Made by a program: the position numbers and the translations under genes. A DNA stretch of 64,000 nt from Haemonchus contortus (lineage: Eukaryota > Nematoda > Chromadorea > Rhabditida > Trichostrongylidae), in contig LS997562.1 in the NCBI GenBank assembly GCA_000469685.2, forward strand, positions 25,233,254 to 25,297,253, written 5' to 3'. This document shows positions 1 to 14,600 of this stretch, one piece after another (position 1 is the first letter of the stretch; the number at the start of each line of letters is the position of its first letter). The notes under the pieces are model-generated. The model had not been told where the DNA came from and did no database searches. It saw only the letters and a list, made by a program, of their open reading frames with translations.

Positions 1-280
1 TTCCTCATTTTTAATCAAGATGTTCACTTTGCTACTCTTGTTTTTTCGAATATTTATTTCTTCTTCTGCAGCACAATGACCTTGTAGCCCTCACACCTAT
101 CTAAGACTGCCCCTTGTCAAGGTGAGAAGTGACCTAAATCGTACCAAAATTCGCATACACCCTCAAGGATGTGCAAGGACTACCTAACTAAATAATGGTG
201 TATATTTTAAGAAGTTGTAATTACCTTAAGTTTCTTAGGAACGAGAAATATTACTCCAGTCATAAACTGACCATAGCTTA

Positions 281-530
281 GTGACAGACGGTGTAGCGGC
301 AAGTGGCGTCCACTTCGACAGGAACGGGCCAGAGGTCAAACCCCGTACCGATGTCCTTCTAGGCCAACCAAATTTCCATCCTTCCGGGAAACATTGAGTT
401 GTACATGGTCTGGCCGGCCATACCAAGTGATTGCATCGGACCACATACGCATTCAAAATACCATTACGATTCTGAAAGAAAGTCGACTGCAGTGCGTATC
501 TCACTAAAAAAACAGGGTTGATGGGCGCGT
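281..530 (+). repeat. tRNA-derived SINE, copy 1 (decayed)
   Basis: The copy starts with a pol III A-box-like stretch (GTGTAGCGGCAAGTGG near 289) and a degraded B box (AGGTCAAACCCC near 333). The SINE body follows, including the recognisable CATACGCATTCAAAATACC and ACGATTCTGAA segments. It is the most diverged of seven copies in the window and is identified by alignment with the copies at 661, 3,922, 9,252, 23,393, 53,340 and 57,187. It contains no gene. Confidence 0.6.
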
Positions 531-660
531 AAATGCTAGCTTCCTTAGAATTAGTATTAGTGTTAGCCTTAAAATGGTTACTGCGATAGTATCAAATATG
601 CTATTAGCACCGATATTACTATTGCTTTCATAACTAAACTAGCTAATAATAACTACTGGA

Positions 661-940
661 GGGCAGAGGTGGTGTAGTGGCAAGTTACGCTCTATCCCAC
701 AAGCATGGTCACGGGTCCGACTTACGCCTAGACCAACCAAGCCTTTCATCCCTCCAGATTCCTTCAATTGGTGTCAGACTCGTCTGGGAGGATAAAAGTA
801 CTGACTTATGTATTGGCTGACCACCGCAAATCATTGTATAGGCATCCAATACGCCACTACGATTCTGAATGGAAATTGAATGTGTACGCATCTCCCAATT
901 GGGAATGATCAACGTTCATAGACTTTGTCCTTTATCGTTT
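661..940 (+). repeat. tRNA-derived SINE, copy 2
   Basis: The head GGCAGAGGTGGTGTAGTGGC is the tRNA-like 5' end with the A box. A B-box remnant (CACGGGTCCGACTTA) follows. The body contains CAGACTCGTCTGGGAGG, AAAAGTACTGACTT and CATTGTATAGG, and the 3' tail contains ACTTTGTCCTTTATC. The same order occurs in every other copy. The reading frames in this interval are fortuitous. Confidence 0.75.
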
Positions 941-3921
941 CATTGAGTTACTGGGCCAAGAGGACTAATCTCCATGGAGTTATTTGATTATACCTCAGTT
1001 TGATTTCGACTTTACGCTTATTGAAAAAGTGTGCAGAAAGGATGATGTAACTACTTGCTGACTATTTCTATGGAAGTTCTAATGAGGAATAATTAAGGGA
1101 AAACCCATCGATATATTCAATCAAGCCGGCAAAGGAGACATAACACAGCTTCGGGCACCTGCTCAAAAAAATGACAAGTGAGTTCCTCGACTAACCTTTC
1201 GGCTTTTTATTCCAGTTGGAAGATTTTTCCTGTGGTTGCGGCAGACTTTCTCATTAAATTTGTTGATAGTAACGGAGTGCTCCTGAAGTTCCCGCTTTCT
1301 ATTTGAACCGAGTGTCGAATTCAGAAAGTGTTCTTTTCGAGAACCAAAATCCTGCACCCTCCAAATGTGAGTTACCATAAACCACTACGAATCATGCAGA
1401 GAGGCCGTGACAATCGTGTGTGTTATTTGTCCTATCGATCCCTGAAACTACAGAATAAGGTGGAAGTGCTCATCCGCTCGAGGTTGGCAATAAGACAATT
1501 TCCTGCACGAATCGTGTATTCTGTAGTTTCCCTACTGCGAGTACTGTGAATGGTCCCCTTCACGATATATTCTGCCGTGCATCCAAGACACCAAATCCCC
1601 GGTACAACTCGCTTTCGAGCACCATCGCACGGTCCCTTACTGGCATTTTGTTGAGACCAGGATCTAGTACATTATTTCCATGATGGAGGAACTCGGAAAA
1701 ATGGGTCCGCTGATCCTACTATTGTCCTCTACTCCAAATCGAATCGTATGCACCAGAGATGTCACCCGAAAAATGTACGTTGCACGACGTTCTCTGTTGT
1801 TTTGTAGCGTTCTCGAGTAGGTAGTAAATCTCCAATCATCTCTTAACACTCGTGGCGGATGGATCCAGGAAAAATCAAATTAAAATACCATAACAGTTTG
1901 TCTGAACACCCTTTTTACTCTTTGATGGATTGTTTAGTGGCAGGCAACATTGTTTTGATAACCGGTTCATAACGGTTGGATCAGCCGAAAGACTTCAAAA
2001 TGAGAAACTCAATTCGTCGCTACTTTGAAAAAAAATGTTTCTGAATATCAGTACTCCCGTTGGAGCGGGGGTCTACTGAATTGAAGTGAAAGGATAAGAG
2101 AGAAATGCCGATCAAATCAGCTCTGCATGAGAGCAAATCAATATTTATTGAGACGATCCTATAGTCGCTGAAGAAGGGTAAAAAATTACAAAGATTTTCT
2201 GATCAAATTGATCAGATCTGTGTCGGTTCTCGGCTTGTTCTCCATATGTGCGTCACGTCACAGAATAGTATTGAAGAGCTTCCTTTCACTTCGCATACAA
2301 TATGGCGGCAGTCGTAAATTCGTAAAGACCTCTTTTGTGACACAAAAGCGAGCAGTCACCTCAACAAACATACGATAAAGCTTGTAGAATGCTTACTCAA
2401 AATATTCTTGGCAAACCTCCCTCTCTAAAAATAACCTAAATTTTGCAATGAAATTCTATCCAAAAGGGAACCGGAGAAGCTGCTTCAAGGAATATCATGT
2501 ATGAAGAAAAATATCGTGTACAACAATGATGCCAAGAGATTTCTTCAAAACACAGTGAAAGCCATAGTAATTTCTATTTTGAGTGTTTTCCTAAATTATT
2601 AAAGTGATACTCCCCAGCCACAATATCTTTTCTTCGACTGGACCAGGCGTTGTTGTTATTCCGCCACAAAGAAGAGATACACGGCGCAATCCATCCATCT
2701 ACTACCTTCTTGAATCTCTAAAGACTGTTGAATTTTCCTCCCTTTACAACTGGCCTGTGGGCTTTTGAAAGTATGGCAGTTATATGGGCTGAAATTAGAT
2801 GTATATGTGGGGGGTAGGGTAGTCGGGTTAAACCAAGCCGTTCCTGTTCATCTGTCGATGTCCTCGCGGGTGTTCGAGCACCAATGTTCTTCTTGATGAG
2901 GTAGAGGGCCGTTTTCAGGAGAGCTCAGAAGGGTTTCTACTCTGGGTTTCCTTTCGAGTTTTCTGAGCATGCTTCGTTCCGATGATTTCTGAGCTTGAGT
3001 CGAGCAACCGACTATGAAATCGTGAATTCTCTGGCTTTCACGATATCACACAATATAAATCTGAAAAAATGTGATGCGTATGCAGTAGATTGACGCCGTT
3101 CGATGGTATTTTTTCAGAACATTTCCGGATGACTGGACTTCTGTGAAACACTTTCCCTGTGAAATACTTTCCGAGCACTTCATATAGGGAAAGGTCATTT
3201 CAAACAATACATCCCAAAACTGTGGATTCATTATTATTCGGCATTATCAATTCATCCCACAGAATCCGCTTACCTTTGGGATTTGTTTGTATGAAAGTAG
3301 AGGGGTAATTCGTATAACAGGAGGTTGCTAGTTGTCGGTAGCCCTGCCATTGTTGACGACTGTTGCATAGACATGAATGACCATGAAAAATGGTAGCAAG
3401 CATGGTTTACCATTTACTTTCGGGCAAAATCGTAGTCAAACACCATCAAATCACTTTACCACGCAGGAATAGGCTATTAGCTTTTTGACTATACGCGAAA
3501 CCCAGCAGTCGCTAACGTCTATCACGTGCTTCAGCTATTACGATCGTCACAATGTGGGACCATTAACAACGATGCGATCGGAAACCATTAACAGCATGTC
3601 GTTGGGTGACAATTCATGCTTTAATGGCTATAAGACCATGAGTTTTCATGATATCCGTGAGTTTCGGGGTTCAGTGTGCCAGGGATGTGTGGCAGATGGC
3701 ATTGTAGAGAAGGATTAATTGCTCGAAACTGGTCTGTCGTTTTGTGCTCCACATTCGATGCCTATTTGGAACGGTGTTGGTGCAATTAGATAGATCAGAC
3801 CACACGGAGATCCTTTTATTCCTCTTGTTTCAGCTGAGTACTAGCTCCCAGAAATCTGACTCTGCAAAGCCAGTTTAGCTGAGAGTTTTAGTAGTGAAAC
3901 TAAACATTTGGGAATGGATGT
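941..3921. other. Intergenic stretch with no supported gene
   Basis: Both strands contain only short reading frames (60-80 codons) with no coding composition, no recognisable motif and no convincing splice structure. No tandem array or terminal inverted repeat was noticed. Missing 5' exons of the downstream astacin could lie here, but none could be recognised. Confidence 0.4.
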
Positions 3922-4225
3922 GAGAGCGGAAGTGGTTAGTGGCATGTGACGCACTACCTCACACGTAGGGTCACTGATTTGAACTGGATCGATCCGCCCA
4001 GGTCTAAAAAAAGTCATCTGTCCATTCGGGGTTGGTTATTCGGTACCAGATCGTTGGGGAGCATAAAAACACTGACTTGCACAAAGGCTGACCACCGCAA
4101 GTCATTGTATAGGTCACACACGCATTGACGTCCCAACGATTCTGAGCTGAAGTCGTATGCGGGGCGCATCCCTCAAACGAGATTGTCTATCGGTCGAAAA
4201 ACTGTCCTTTCATCCTTCATTGGAT
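3922..4225 (+). repeat. tRNA-derived SINE, copy 3
   Basis: The tRNA-like head is GCGGAAGTGGTTAGTGGC, followed by a B-box remnant (ACTGATTTGAACTGGATC). The shared body includes ATAAAAACACTGACTTGC, CCGCAAGTCATTGTATAGG and GCGGGGCGCATCCCTC, and the tail is AACTGTCCTTTCATCCTTC. It has the same architecture as the other six copies. Confidence 0.75.
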
Positions 4226-5240
4226 GGGAGAGGAGCGAAATATTTTGAAAAAAGTTATTTTCAAGTGCTACCTTACTAACTGCTCCAATTTATGTCTAAG
4301 GTTGTGTCTAGGTGTGCCCTTGTTTACGTAGGTATCCTGTGTCCATCCGTTTTTCTGTCATTAAATTCGCTCCCAATGACAATCATCTACCCTGTCCTGA
4401 TTATGCCATTCGGGTCACGGGTTCGGGATTATTGAAGAATTGCAGTCATGGAGAACGAAACTTCGCTGACTCAGATTTTACTGATTAGAATCACCGGTTT
4501 ATTGTAACAAGCAATCCCAAAAAATCCACTATGAATCGGATCTCCAGCGCTGGAAAGGGCTCGGGCCCGGTGTTGCGCTGTACAGGCGTGGCTCCGCTAT
4601 TCATTACACCACTAAAACCACAAGGGTGAAAAGTATACCTGAACCAGTGCTTTTGCATTTGTGCTGCCAATGCGTGTGCACCCACCTGAAATTAGCATCA
4701 GCTCTCAATCAGGCTCGTTTTAAGGTAAATAGCTCGGTTAGCATGGGTTGAGGTTCATCATTTGATCGTGCAACTCCACTTTAGTTCTGAAGTGCTCTAC
4801 TAAACAGGAAGCATTGCTTACAAATCCGTTCCAATGCCATAGTGGCACTTCCATGATGTCACTGTTTGTTTTCATTCAACTGATTACTCAACAGTAAAGC
4901 TGTGCTCACACTACTACGCCACTGGATAATCCACAGTGAAATTCAAACATGACACTTCTCATTGGTCGAACAAACATCATTTACTCACAACACTTATCCA
5001 TCTTATTGGGACTACTATGTGATGACGCGTAGCGCATTCGACATTCATGCAGATTTTGGGGTGCAGTTGAATGCAGATCTATCTTCGATGACCATCGAAG
5101 TACTTCTGTCACCTCAAACCGTTCCTACAGTACTTAACCAAACTTATTCGAATGGTAGGACTGGTTGCACTCAGCGATGGCGGCAATTTGAACTTAGTTT
5201 GATTGGACCTTTCTGGAAATAGGTAGGAATAGGTAACACA
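4226..5240. other. Intergenic stretch with no supported gene
   Basis: Small open frames occur on both strands (for example 4,962-5,222 on +), but they lack an ATG, splice context or motif that would support them. Nothing repetitive was recognised here. Confidence 0.35.
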
Positions 5241-5254
5241 CTTCAATCCATGCA

Positions 5255-5330
5255 CGCCGTGGCGATGTCGCCCGCTCGAGGAAATCGATGTTCAGTGGAG
5301 CGACAGGTGATAGGTGATACGTACATACAT
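5255..5330 (+). repeat. RTE-type LINE 3' tail fragment
   Basis: The string GCCCGCTCGAGGAAATCGAT, followed by ACAGGTGATAGGTGATA, matches the 3' end of the LINE relic at 20,640-20,725 (CGCCCGCTCGAGGAAATCGA, then AAGGTGATAAGTATAG). It also matches, in reverse, the one at 29,740-29,800. In those longer copies this segment encodes the last residues of the reverse-transcriptase ORF. This is a short 5'-truncated insertion just upstream of the first recognised astacin exon. Confidence 0.5.
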
Positions 5331-5677
5331 ACATGGATCCATGACGACCTTCCTGCCTCAGTTTTGCCACCCTTACAACCTTGCTCTGGGAACATGAAGA
5401 ATCAATGTATCTATGAGTGTCACAACAAAGGTTGCCCCATCTAGAAGCTTGCGCCTCTCGATCTGGAAAAACCCGAATTTCAAGACGAAAGTAATAATAA
5501 TGCAGTAGTAGTAGCAGTATGAGTGGAATATTTATTTTTGCATATCGAGATACAGGTGTAAAATCAAATAATACACATATACCACATTAAATTGATACAT
5601 GCCGTTGGTAGCTTACTTCACAGTTTCGAGAAAGATTCTCTTTAATGCAGAACCAGTTCCATCAATGTTTGTTTCAG

Positions 5678-8600
5678 GAGAATGTATAATGCTCTACACA
5701 AATATTCTAACCTTAAATGGCAAATCAAGGAATCAGACGGGACCTACGTTATACCATACATTATAACAGGACGATATGGTAAGCTATGGTTTAATCTACC
5801 TGACATTAAGAATTGCAAGTGTGCAAGTAATACAATGTGAGTGATCTTCCTGTCTCCACTACTCCGGTAAGCCAGAATTCTCAACTTGAAGGACGACTCT
5901 CTGCTTCTATAATGAAGTGGAACTCAGTACCTAGAAAAACGATAATTCGTTGCGAACTACTTCCAAAAATCCTATCAGTGGATTGTTCCGCTGCTGATTA
6001 AAGTTCCCATGCGCACTTGATAACAGCTCGTGTAGCTCTGCACAGAAAATAAGAAAAATCCTCGGTAAACGTAGTGCACCCAGACATGTTACACTACCTC
6101 GTTCGTTCAAAATTAATGGCGATTAACCGTGAAGTGTAAACGCGGCAGAGTTCTTCGGTTGAACGATCTGAAAAATTTACCGGTTGGTAGGTTAGGCATG
6201 GCTCGTTGTAGAATATCCGTTGCTGGTATCTTCGTTCTCGTGTTTGCTTGGGAATGTGTTGATCAACAGAGAGTTCGCAACTGCCTTCTCTCGCTGTTGG
6301 GTCAAAAAAAACAGTCAGGATGAGGCGTAATCAGGCCTCAAAACCGGCCTAGCCGACGTACACACCCAAGGCGCACGAGTTGTTGAGCGTTGACGACTGG
6401 CGTTATACGCTCCCATACTGATTTCACAGTTTTTTAGGAAGTCTTTGAACATTTTTCTCAGGGAAAAAAGTGTAACAGGCTACTCCACTATGGTGTGGTA
6501 CAGATTACAATATATGATAGTAGATCTATTAGAACTGATTTATGAATATACAAAAAAAGTGTATGAACTCTCAACCGTACGAACTTTCCTTTCTGAGCAT
6601 CAGTGGTGATTTTCCACGATAGTTTTTTCCTTTCAAGATTCCTCCGAAAAAGCCACAATAGCTGAAGCAATGAGACGAATTCAGCGGAACACTTGCATCC
6701 GATTCAAGCCGCGAACAACTGAGAGAGACTACATTGATATCCAGAACCAGAAGGGTGAGGGGTAAGTCGAAGTTGATTAGAGGGTCCCGCTAAAATCGAC
6801 GAGTTGAGAGAAATGAAATGAATAAGTTACAGATGTTACACCAATGTGGGCCGTGTTGGCGGTCGTGGAGTTCTTATGCTTGAGGCGAATTCACAGGAAA
6901 CGTAAGTTCACTTCTTTTGGAGATCACTTAAGTCATTTGAAAAACCCCATTTCCAAATGTACTGTGTTCATCTTTCCTCCCGCTGCGTGCCTTGTGATAC
7001 CATTTGGAGAAAAAACGACGGTTGAACTACTTTTCTATTGATTATTCTGAGTTCGTCAAAGTTTGTCAGGTTGCTTTCACAGTCCGACGGCCGATGCCGT
7101 GCTCGCGGGCCGGCCAGCGGACTATGGAAGCAGCCTCAGATATGTTTGGGTTTTTCCAAAAAAAAAGGTTTTTTTCGGTGTTTCCAAAGTGAAAAAAGGT
7201 TTCGAAAAATTGTTGAAAATGGGGCTGGACGAGAATGAGACCAGATGAGTGAAGAAGAGTGGTGCATTTGGATGAGTTATTCAATGTGGGTCATTGCGTA
7301 AGTGAGGGTCCTGGTGAAAATAACTGACAACAGTAGGCGAAAATTCAATAACTTATAAGCATCAGTGAACAAAAAACCCTAGTAACAGCAAAAGTAGCTC
7401 ACCTTTTCCAGCCTCTAGAAGTAGAAGTTTAAATAAGGGATCGCGGCAGCAAAAAGAATAGTAGAGGAAAAAAGAATGGAAGAAAAACATTGCCTCATCA
7501 CTCAGCGATCAGCTGATTGTGTGTGGGTCCAAGAACGAATAGTTGCAATCTGTATTCCCTCGACCGGGTTGTCCAGAAAATAATGCGACACTAACAACAC
7601 AAACTTTACATCGTTTTTTATACAATAAAAGACAAGTCCAACCAGTGATATAGTCGCCGTTATTATCGATGACCTTCATCCACTTCACTGGCAGTTTTTC
7701 GATCCCACTTCTCCAGAAATCAGCGGGTTGCGTGCTTAAGAAGTCGCCCACCTCCATTTTGAGTTGCTCCTGATTATCGAAATTCTTATCTCGTAGATGC
7801 CGCTTCAAGGCTCGCAACGAGTGAAAGTCGGAAAGGGCTAGATCAGGAGAGTTCGGTGGATGAGGTAGTACTTCCCAACCCAGCTCCTGAATTTTCTGAC
7901 GCGTCATCGTTGCCACGTGGGGGCGAGCGCTGTCGTGCAGGAGATAGGTTTCCAGTCGTTTTGGATACTTGTGAAGGATTGCATCGGCTACCTTCCGTAG
8001 CTGGTTAGAGTACGTCGTCACCGTAGTGCCACTTTCCAGGAATTCGTAGTAGAGCATTCCATCACAATTCCACCAACAACATAGGAGAATCTTCTTCTGT
8101 TGCAAACCACGTTTCGATTGCTTCGGTGGCAGTTCGCCCTTTGGCAACCACACTCTCTTGCACCCAGCTTTCGTCTTCTGTCACTATCCTTTTCAACAAA
8201 TCCTTCCTGTGCGGACGAAGAAGCAATGACTCGGCTATGCTAACACGATAGGCCTGGTCCATTTCGCGAAGCATGTCGAAAGAATCTTGCGGAAGCCAAG
8301 AGAGGCAAGACGATTGCTGACGATTGATTTGCTGCGCCCGAGTGTCGTTTCTAATTCACGAGTGGTTATGTTCGGCTTTGAGATCAAAGTGCTGCGCAAA
8401 TCATCATGAAGAGTTGACGGGCGTCCAGGACGTTCCTGTCCTTTGATGGAAATATCTCCGGACTCGATGCGGTGATACCAGCGACTGACAGTGGAATGGT
8501 GTACCACATCTTTCTTGAATGCAGCGCAGATGTTATTAGCTGCATCTCTTGGAGAATGTCCTTGTAGGAATTCATAATATACGATGGGTCGAAGGATACT

Positions 8601-11600
8601 CGGATTTGTAGGATCCATAACTGTTCTTCCTTGAGAGAAGAAGCCTTTTTATAATATTTCGCAATACCCGCTAGGTGTGGTCTACCTTACCGTAGATCAA
8701 AATTGGGCGCTATTCGCTTTCGAATAGCTAGCGATCCTCAAATTCCAAGTGTCGCAGGATTTTTTGGACAGCCATAATACTTTGGTTCTGTTTCCTTTCG
8801 TTTTTCTGTCTCACCTTCTTCTCTGGCCAGCCATGTGGTCTGGGGCGACGGCATGCGGTTCACGGCAAAGGGCGAAGGTGCGGAGGAGCTGACCGTTTGC
8901 CAAAGTGCCAAAGCCGGTGGGAAAAGGGCTACGGTATTTGCGGTCGGGCCAATGCGGTGGTTGATTTCCCACGGCGCACCTATCCTCCATTCCCTGCGCC
9001 GATCACATGGATTGCACGTCACCGTTCGGTCTTGATAGCTTGGGCATAGCAGAAGGTCACGCATATAATAGGAACAGAACAATGATTTCGTTCAAGGGTG
9101 GTCAACATATTATTACTAGAGCTTGTCGTATGGGAATCGAACAGTTTGTATTGTAGCCGTGTAACTGTTTGGTGAGGAAATAAAATTGAAATTCGTCAGT
9201 GTTTGTCGCACACTGATACTGGGAGCCACACACCAGAAGAAGCGCTCTTTTCGGATCATAAAGGATGAAGTCTCCGAGCGTTGATCAATCCCGTCTGAGG
9301 GATGCGCCTTCAAATCGCCTTCCATTCAGAATCGTATTGAATGCGCACATGGCCTATACAATGACTTGCTGTGACCAGCCGCTATACAACTCAGTACTCT
9401 TATCCTCGCAGACGAACCTGGTCCAAGATTTGAACTTCTGACCATGCGCATTTTGTAGTGCACCACTTGCCACCATACCACCTCCGCTCATAGGTCATGT
9501 CCTCCACAAAGCACTGATGTTGAAAGCAAAGCTCTGACTGTGGTCCAAATCCTTGAATTTACTTCGTGGCAATGTTCTCATGCTAAGACGAAATAGCTCT
9601 TCAAAGTTCGAGTATGCCTCAAATCAGGTCCCTCCAGAACCCATGACATGATGTCCTTTTGTACAGCTGGAATGATATGCTTCATGGTATATTTACTTGC
9701 AAAGCATTTCATTTTCAAATTACTGAGAAAAATTGAGTTTTCGTTTTTATTCAAATTCAAAATTTCCTGCAGCGAGTACTATGCGTATAACTAACGAGCC
9801 AGATTCTTGTCACTAAACATCACTTCTACTATTCAGATGTATGGAGCCCGAGATTGTATTGCATGAACTGATGCACGTAATCGGCTTATGGCACGAACAC
9901 ATGCGAGCTGATCGGGACAAGTATATCAAAGTGCTGTACCAAAATATACCACAAAGTGAGTTTACGTCATTGCGAACTTTTGTACGAGATGCAGTGATGA
10001 GAGAAATAGTAACCTATCTCTGTTCTGCTGACTTCTGCTACTCGTCGCATAGCGAACGCTAATGTTTTGCTCATGATTGCCCCCTTTATGGCCATGCAAG
10101 AATGCTTATATGCGTTTTTTCTCACTAGAAACAACAGTAATACAGTACGCTTTTTTGCTGTTCTGTTGAAAAAGCCAGTGTTAAGAGTGCATCTCAAAAA
10201 GCTTGCAGGGTAAGCAGTGGCCGTGCTCATTGCGTACTTTGGGCTAGGTGGGCACAATTTGAGTTGTCTGGTTTAGCGATTTGATGATTTAAAGGCACAA
10301 ATCACGACAAGTATGGTTCCTGAGATTTCCCTATAGTTTGGTTTCTAGGCTCCCCCTTATACCACACCTGTCGTTATATGGGCGAAAAACGTCCTGTATA
10401 GGACACAGTAAGGAACCAGAGATTGTATCGTGTGAGTGCCACACCCTAGTGGACGATTTTCAACGGCTTTGTAGTGGATGCACCATTCACAAGGGAGCCA
10501 ATGTAGGAAATTCACACAATTTGACATGACCCATAGCGACAGTGAAAGACAATCCTGAACATTTGGTGTTTGATGAAGTCAGCTCTTTGCACGATGGGAG
10601 CAAGTTAAATCTCATCCAAACACCCTCACATGACATTCCCGTCGTGGTGATCTCGCACACCTTCCACTTCTACTATCTTTTAAAAACTTGAAATAAGCGG
10701 ATTTTCTCGCTTTTCTTGCCACCGTACTGTACTTCTTTACATCAACACTTCCGCTTGTCAATCTTAAAAAGGTACCTCAAACTTATCGTGGGGAAGGTCA
10801 AAACACTGACCCAGAAGTGTTGGCTTCCAGAAGTTATTGTAGAGTCGAATAGGCATCCAAAGACCGAGGTCATGAATGTCGCAGTACTACTAGGTTGATG
10901 CACATGATTTTTTCCTCGTCTTTTTTGTAAATATCCTAATAGCGAACCAACCTAAAAATTAGAGGTATTCCCCATCATCACTCACTACTCGGCGTCAACG
11001 CTTAAGCAGCTTGGCAATTTCTCCCTCGCAAAAGGACGGGGCTGGGACTTGAATAGGTCGTCGAGTGCCTTTCTCACATATCTTCTGTTTCAAAAGTATT
11101 TTTTCGTCAAGATAGCGCTGCAGATGGCTGAACAGCTAGTAGCCAGAATAAGCGAAATCAGGGCTGTAGGAGACTGGGCGACAATCAGCCATTCGTACTT
11201 CTCCAGCTCGGCCTGGGACGCCTTTCCGGTGTGAGGTCGGGCGTTGTCATGGTGGTAGTAGATTTCCGCATTCGGTTGACGAGTACAGTCGACGTGATCT
11301 TCCAATTTCCGCGGCTGGGTATCATGTGTGGAAGCATCAATCGTCTCTCCCTTCTCCAGCAGCTCCCAGTGCTCAATGTGAACTCCCATTGCTCAATGTG
11401 AGCTCTCAGTGCTCAATGTGAGAAGGGATAGACTTCAGAGCCACCAACAGGTCGGGAGAACCTTCTTAAGGTGAAGGCCGGCCTTTGGTATGCTTCTGGC
11501 TGTTCTTCTTTGTCGAGCCACTGCCGCTTTCTCGCAGGGTTATAATAGAGAGCCCTTTTCTCATCACCAGTGATAATCCAGTTGGAAAGTGAAGCTTCCT

Positions 11601-14600
11601 TCGAAAAAAAAGGAGAGAGGTTGTAAGCGGACAGTTCATGTGGTTTGCGTCGACCAAGCTTTACTACCTTGCTGAGATGTTCCAATCTACGTACAATCGT
11701 CAACTGGTTATAGCCGAGATGGTCGCCACTTCCCTGGTGGTTAGGTATGGGTCCTCCTCTACGTGGAACGCAGTACTTCCAAATCGAACTTCTTCCGGCC
11801 GACCCGACCTCGGAGCATCTTCAAGAGAAAAGTCTTCTTTCTTGAATTTGGCGAACCAAGATTTGCATGTGCGTTAAGAGATGACGTCCTAGCCGTGTGT
11901 TTCCACTAGCTTGGATTGGGCTTCCTTTGGTTCCAGCCGAAATCGTGAAGCAAAACCAGGCTATAGCGCATGTACATTCTGTCACAGCGGCAATTGTGCG
12001 GTATTGTCGTCTCCATATGGAGGGTGGGTGAGTGATAGCTAGTGTAATGAACGAGAATCATTCACAGGACACACACTTGTGATGACGAAATATCAACATC
12101 CATGCAAAACGAAATACGGAAGGGTCAAACATGGCCTCAACCTGATACATTGATCGCCTTTTCGTTTGCTTACTTAGTTCTGTTCCGAACCCTCATCGCC
12201 TGTAAATAAACTTTCCAAAAATTTTCCAAACTTTCCCAACTTTTTTATCCTAAATCAATTGTCTCTCTAATTGTAGGCATAATCAAGCTTAGAGAAAAAG
12301 AGTGAAAGTCCCTACACTTTCTGCGCTCAGCGTGTTGTGCGCACAAACAAGTAAACAAAATGAACAAGTAAAATGTGATCAGCTTTCACTTGAAGGCACA
12401 GTTCACGATGTTTTAATGAAAGCCTTTCTGAGTTGAAAAGCGGACGTATCAATGTGGAGCAGATCATCGCCTATTTCGCGGGAACAATACTTTTCGAAAG
12501 TAGTGGAAGTGGAGGTTGCACGAGATCACCATGAGGGCAATGGCATGAGAGGGGTGTTCGGACGAGATTTTACTCGCTTCATTTTTGCAAAGAGTTGACT
12601 ACATCAAAATGGAGTTTTCCGTGCCTTTTATTGTCGCCAATCGAAGAACTAGTTGAGACTCTACCGAAGGCAAGATAGTACTCAAGACAGTCTTCTAGAC
12701 AAGAAGACCAGTAAAGACCTTTGAGCAGTACATAAATGGTACATGGCTTACCTCGCTGTAGTGCTAGATCGACCATCCAAGAACGAAGTTCTGCGTACAA
12801 TGAGCAGGCTCACCTCCTTCTCGATCTTACCGTAATTTGAAATTCGCCGAGGTCAAGAAACAAGGTTTACCCATCATTATTTCCCCGATGTATTCATGTT
12901 TGTCCTACAATCATTGAGAAAGTGCGAAGTTTCATATGTCATTCTCCCCTTCCACTCCTCCTTGCCGAAGACGACTTCATGCTTCTCATTGCGTAGTTCC
13001 TTAAAACCCCGCCTTTGTGAAGGACATGGATTGAAATTGGATTTCTGTCGACGCACTGCAGCACAACTTTACAGACAGTGTAGTGAAAACGGGATTCGGT
13101 GACTACACCATCGTGCAATTCCAAAAAACAAAATAGTCACGATAAAAAATTACCTGTCTAAAGAATAAATTATATTCATTCCGGGCCTTTTTTCAGATTA
13201 CTGGAGTCAGTTTGAAAAAGTCACGTCTCAAGAAGCCACCACTTATGGTATACCTTATGACTATCGATCAGTGATGCATTACGGGAAGAAAGCATTCGCT
13301 TTCCCAGGGAAAATCAGCATGCAGACGACGGACCCCAAATTCCAGGTAAAGTAATTCATGCACTACTGAATATTTCGCATTTCCTCAGTGAAAAATTCGC
13401 AAAAGGGCGAGTTTCGAAGACGCAGCCCACTTATAATTTCCACACGCACAAATGTCTGGACCCCGAAGATTGCATGTGCAACGTTGTTCATGTAGGTAGA
13501 GTAACGTCCTGGATAAGTTCCAGTGAGAGCTTAAAGATTATCATCACTGTATACCACACAAGGAGAAGGCCGTGACTTTCAAAGGTTTTGTGGAGGCTAC
13601 ACAATTCACGATGGTGTACGTGTATTGAAATTCCAAACAGCTGATCGTCTGGCTGGCGATATTGGGAAGCAATTTCTGGCCCATTTTGCTCAGTGTAGCC
13701 TGCTGTTTTTGCATTTGCACAATCGTGAAATCTCGCTTACATTTTCCACTCCTACCACACCCTTTGATTTCGAGAACTTTCATTTCCCATTCACGTTTAC
13801 GCGTTTCTTCCCCGCAACCGCACGAGTCTGCACCGAAACCAACAAATCGAAAAAGGTACCTGAAATGGGTAACGGAACTTCTCCCCTATCGCTGCATTCT
13901 CCCTTGCGGCATGCGGCAAATGCCACTGCAATTACCGTACTCACCCCGCCTCTCGCCAATCGATAGGACGCGATATTTTTCGTTGATTGGCTTGCTTTTT
14001 CATTGGATTTGATCGTTTTTTCTTCTGTTTCTTTTTAGTTTTCATGTTTATTAGACTTGATTAATTGAAATGACTCCTCCTATATAAACGACGATCAAGA
14101 CCGCATTGGAATTGAAAAGAGCGGCCAGCCAATTCAAATAATTAAAGGACTCCCTGCTTCACAAATTGCGCGCTCCAATCTTCCATCGCAATCCTGCGAT
14201 AGGCGGCGGGTGCGGCGTGTGCGACGCCGTGTTAGGGGAGAAGTTCCCGGACCCACCTGAAATTGTCATGTGATGGGCCATTATTATAATACATATTAGC
14301 GTGCATCGTACTTCCGCAACATTCATCTACGATGGAGTCATTCGAAAGAGTGTTTGATGTACCAGAATGAGATGATTCTCTCGTGTTCCAAACGCTGACA
14401 CCGCTTTGAGAGCATCCGCTCGATATATTGAGAAGAAGTATCAGTGGGTGGTCATAGCTCAGTGCTGCACTGAGCTGGACAGGACTATGATGACTTCTTT
14501 CACTTGAGCGCCCTCCTTTCAAATGCTTCTAACCATCTTCTCCACCGCATTCTGATACGTTTTTGAACAGAGTTATGAATCTTTGATCTTAGCCTCGCCT

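Noticed and set aside
6129..6323. Signal-peptide-like open frame ([20 protein letters not shown]) as the astacin first exon
   Set aside because: It lies between two astacin exons (5678-5778 and 6662-6761) that join in phase without it, so it is intronic.
9967..10257. - strand frame overlapping astacin exon 4 donor region
   Set aside because: It is antisense to an exon/intron border with strong astacin evidence and has no motif of its own.
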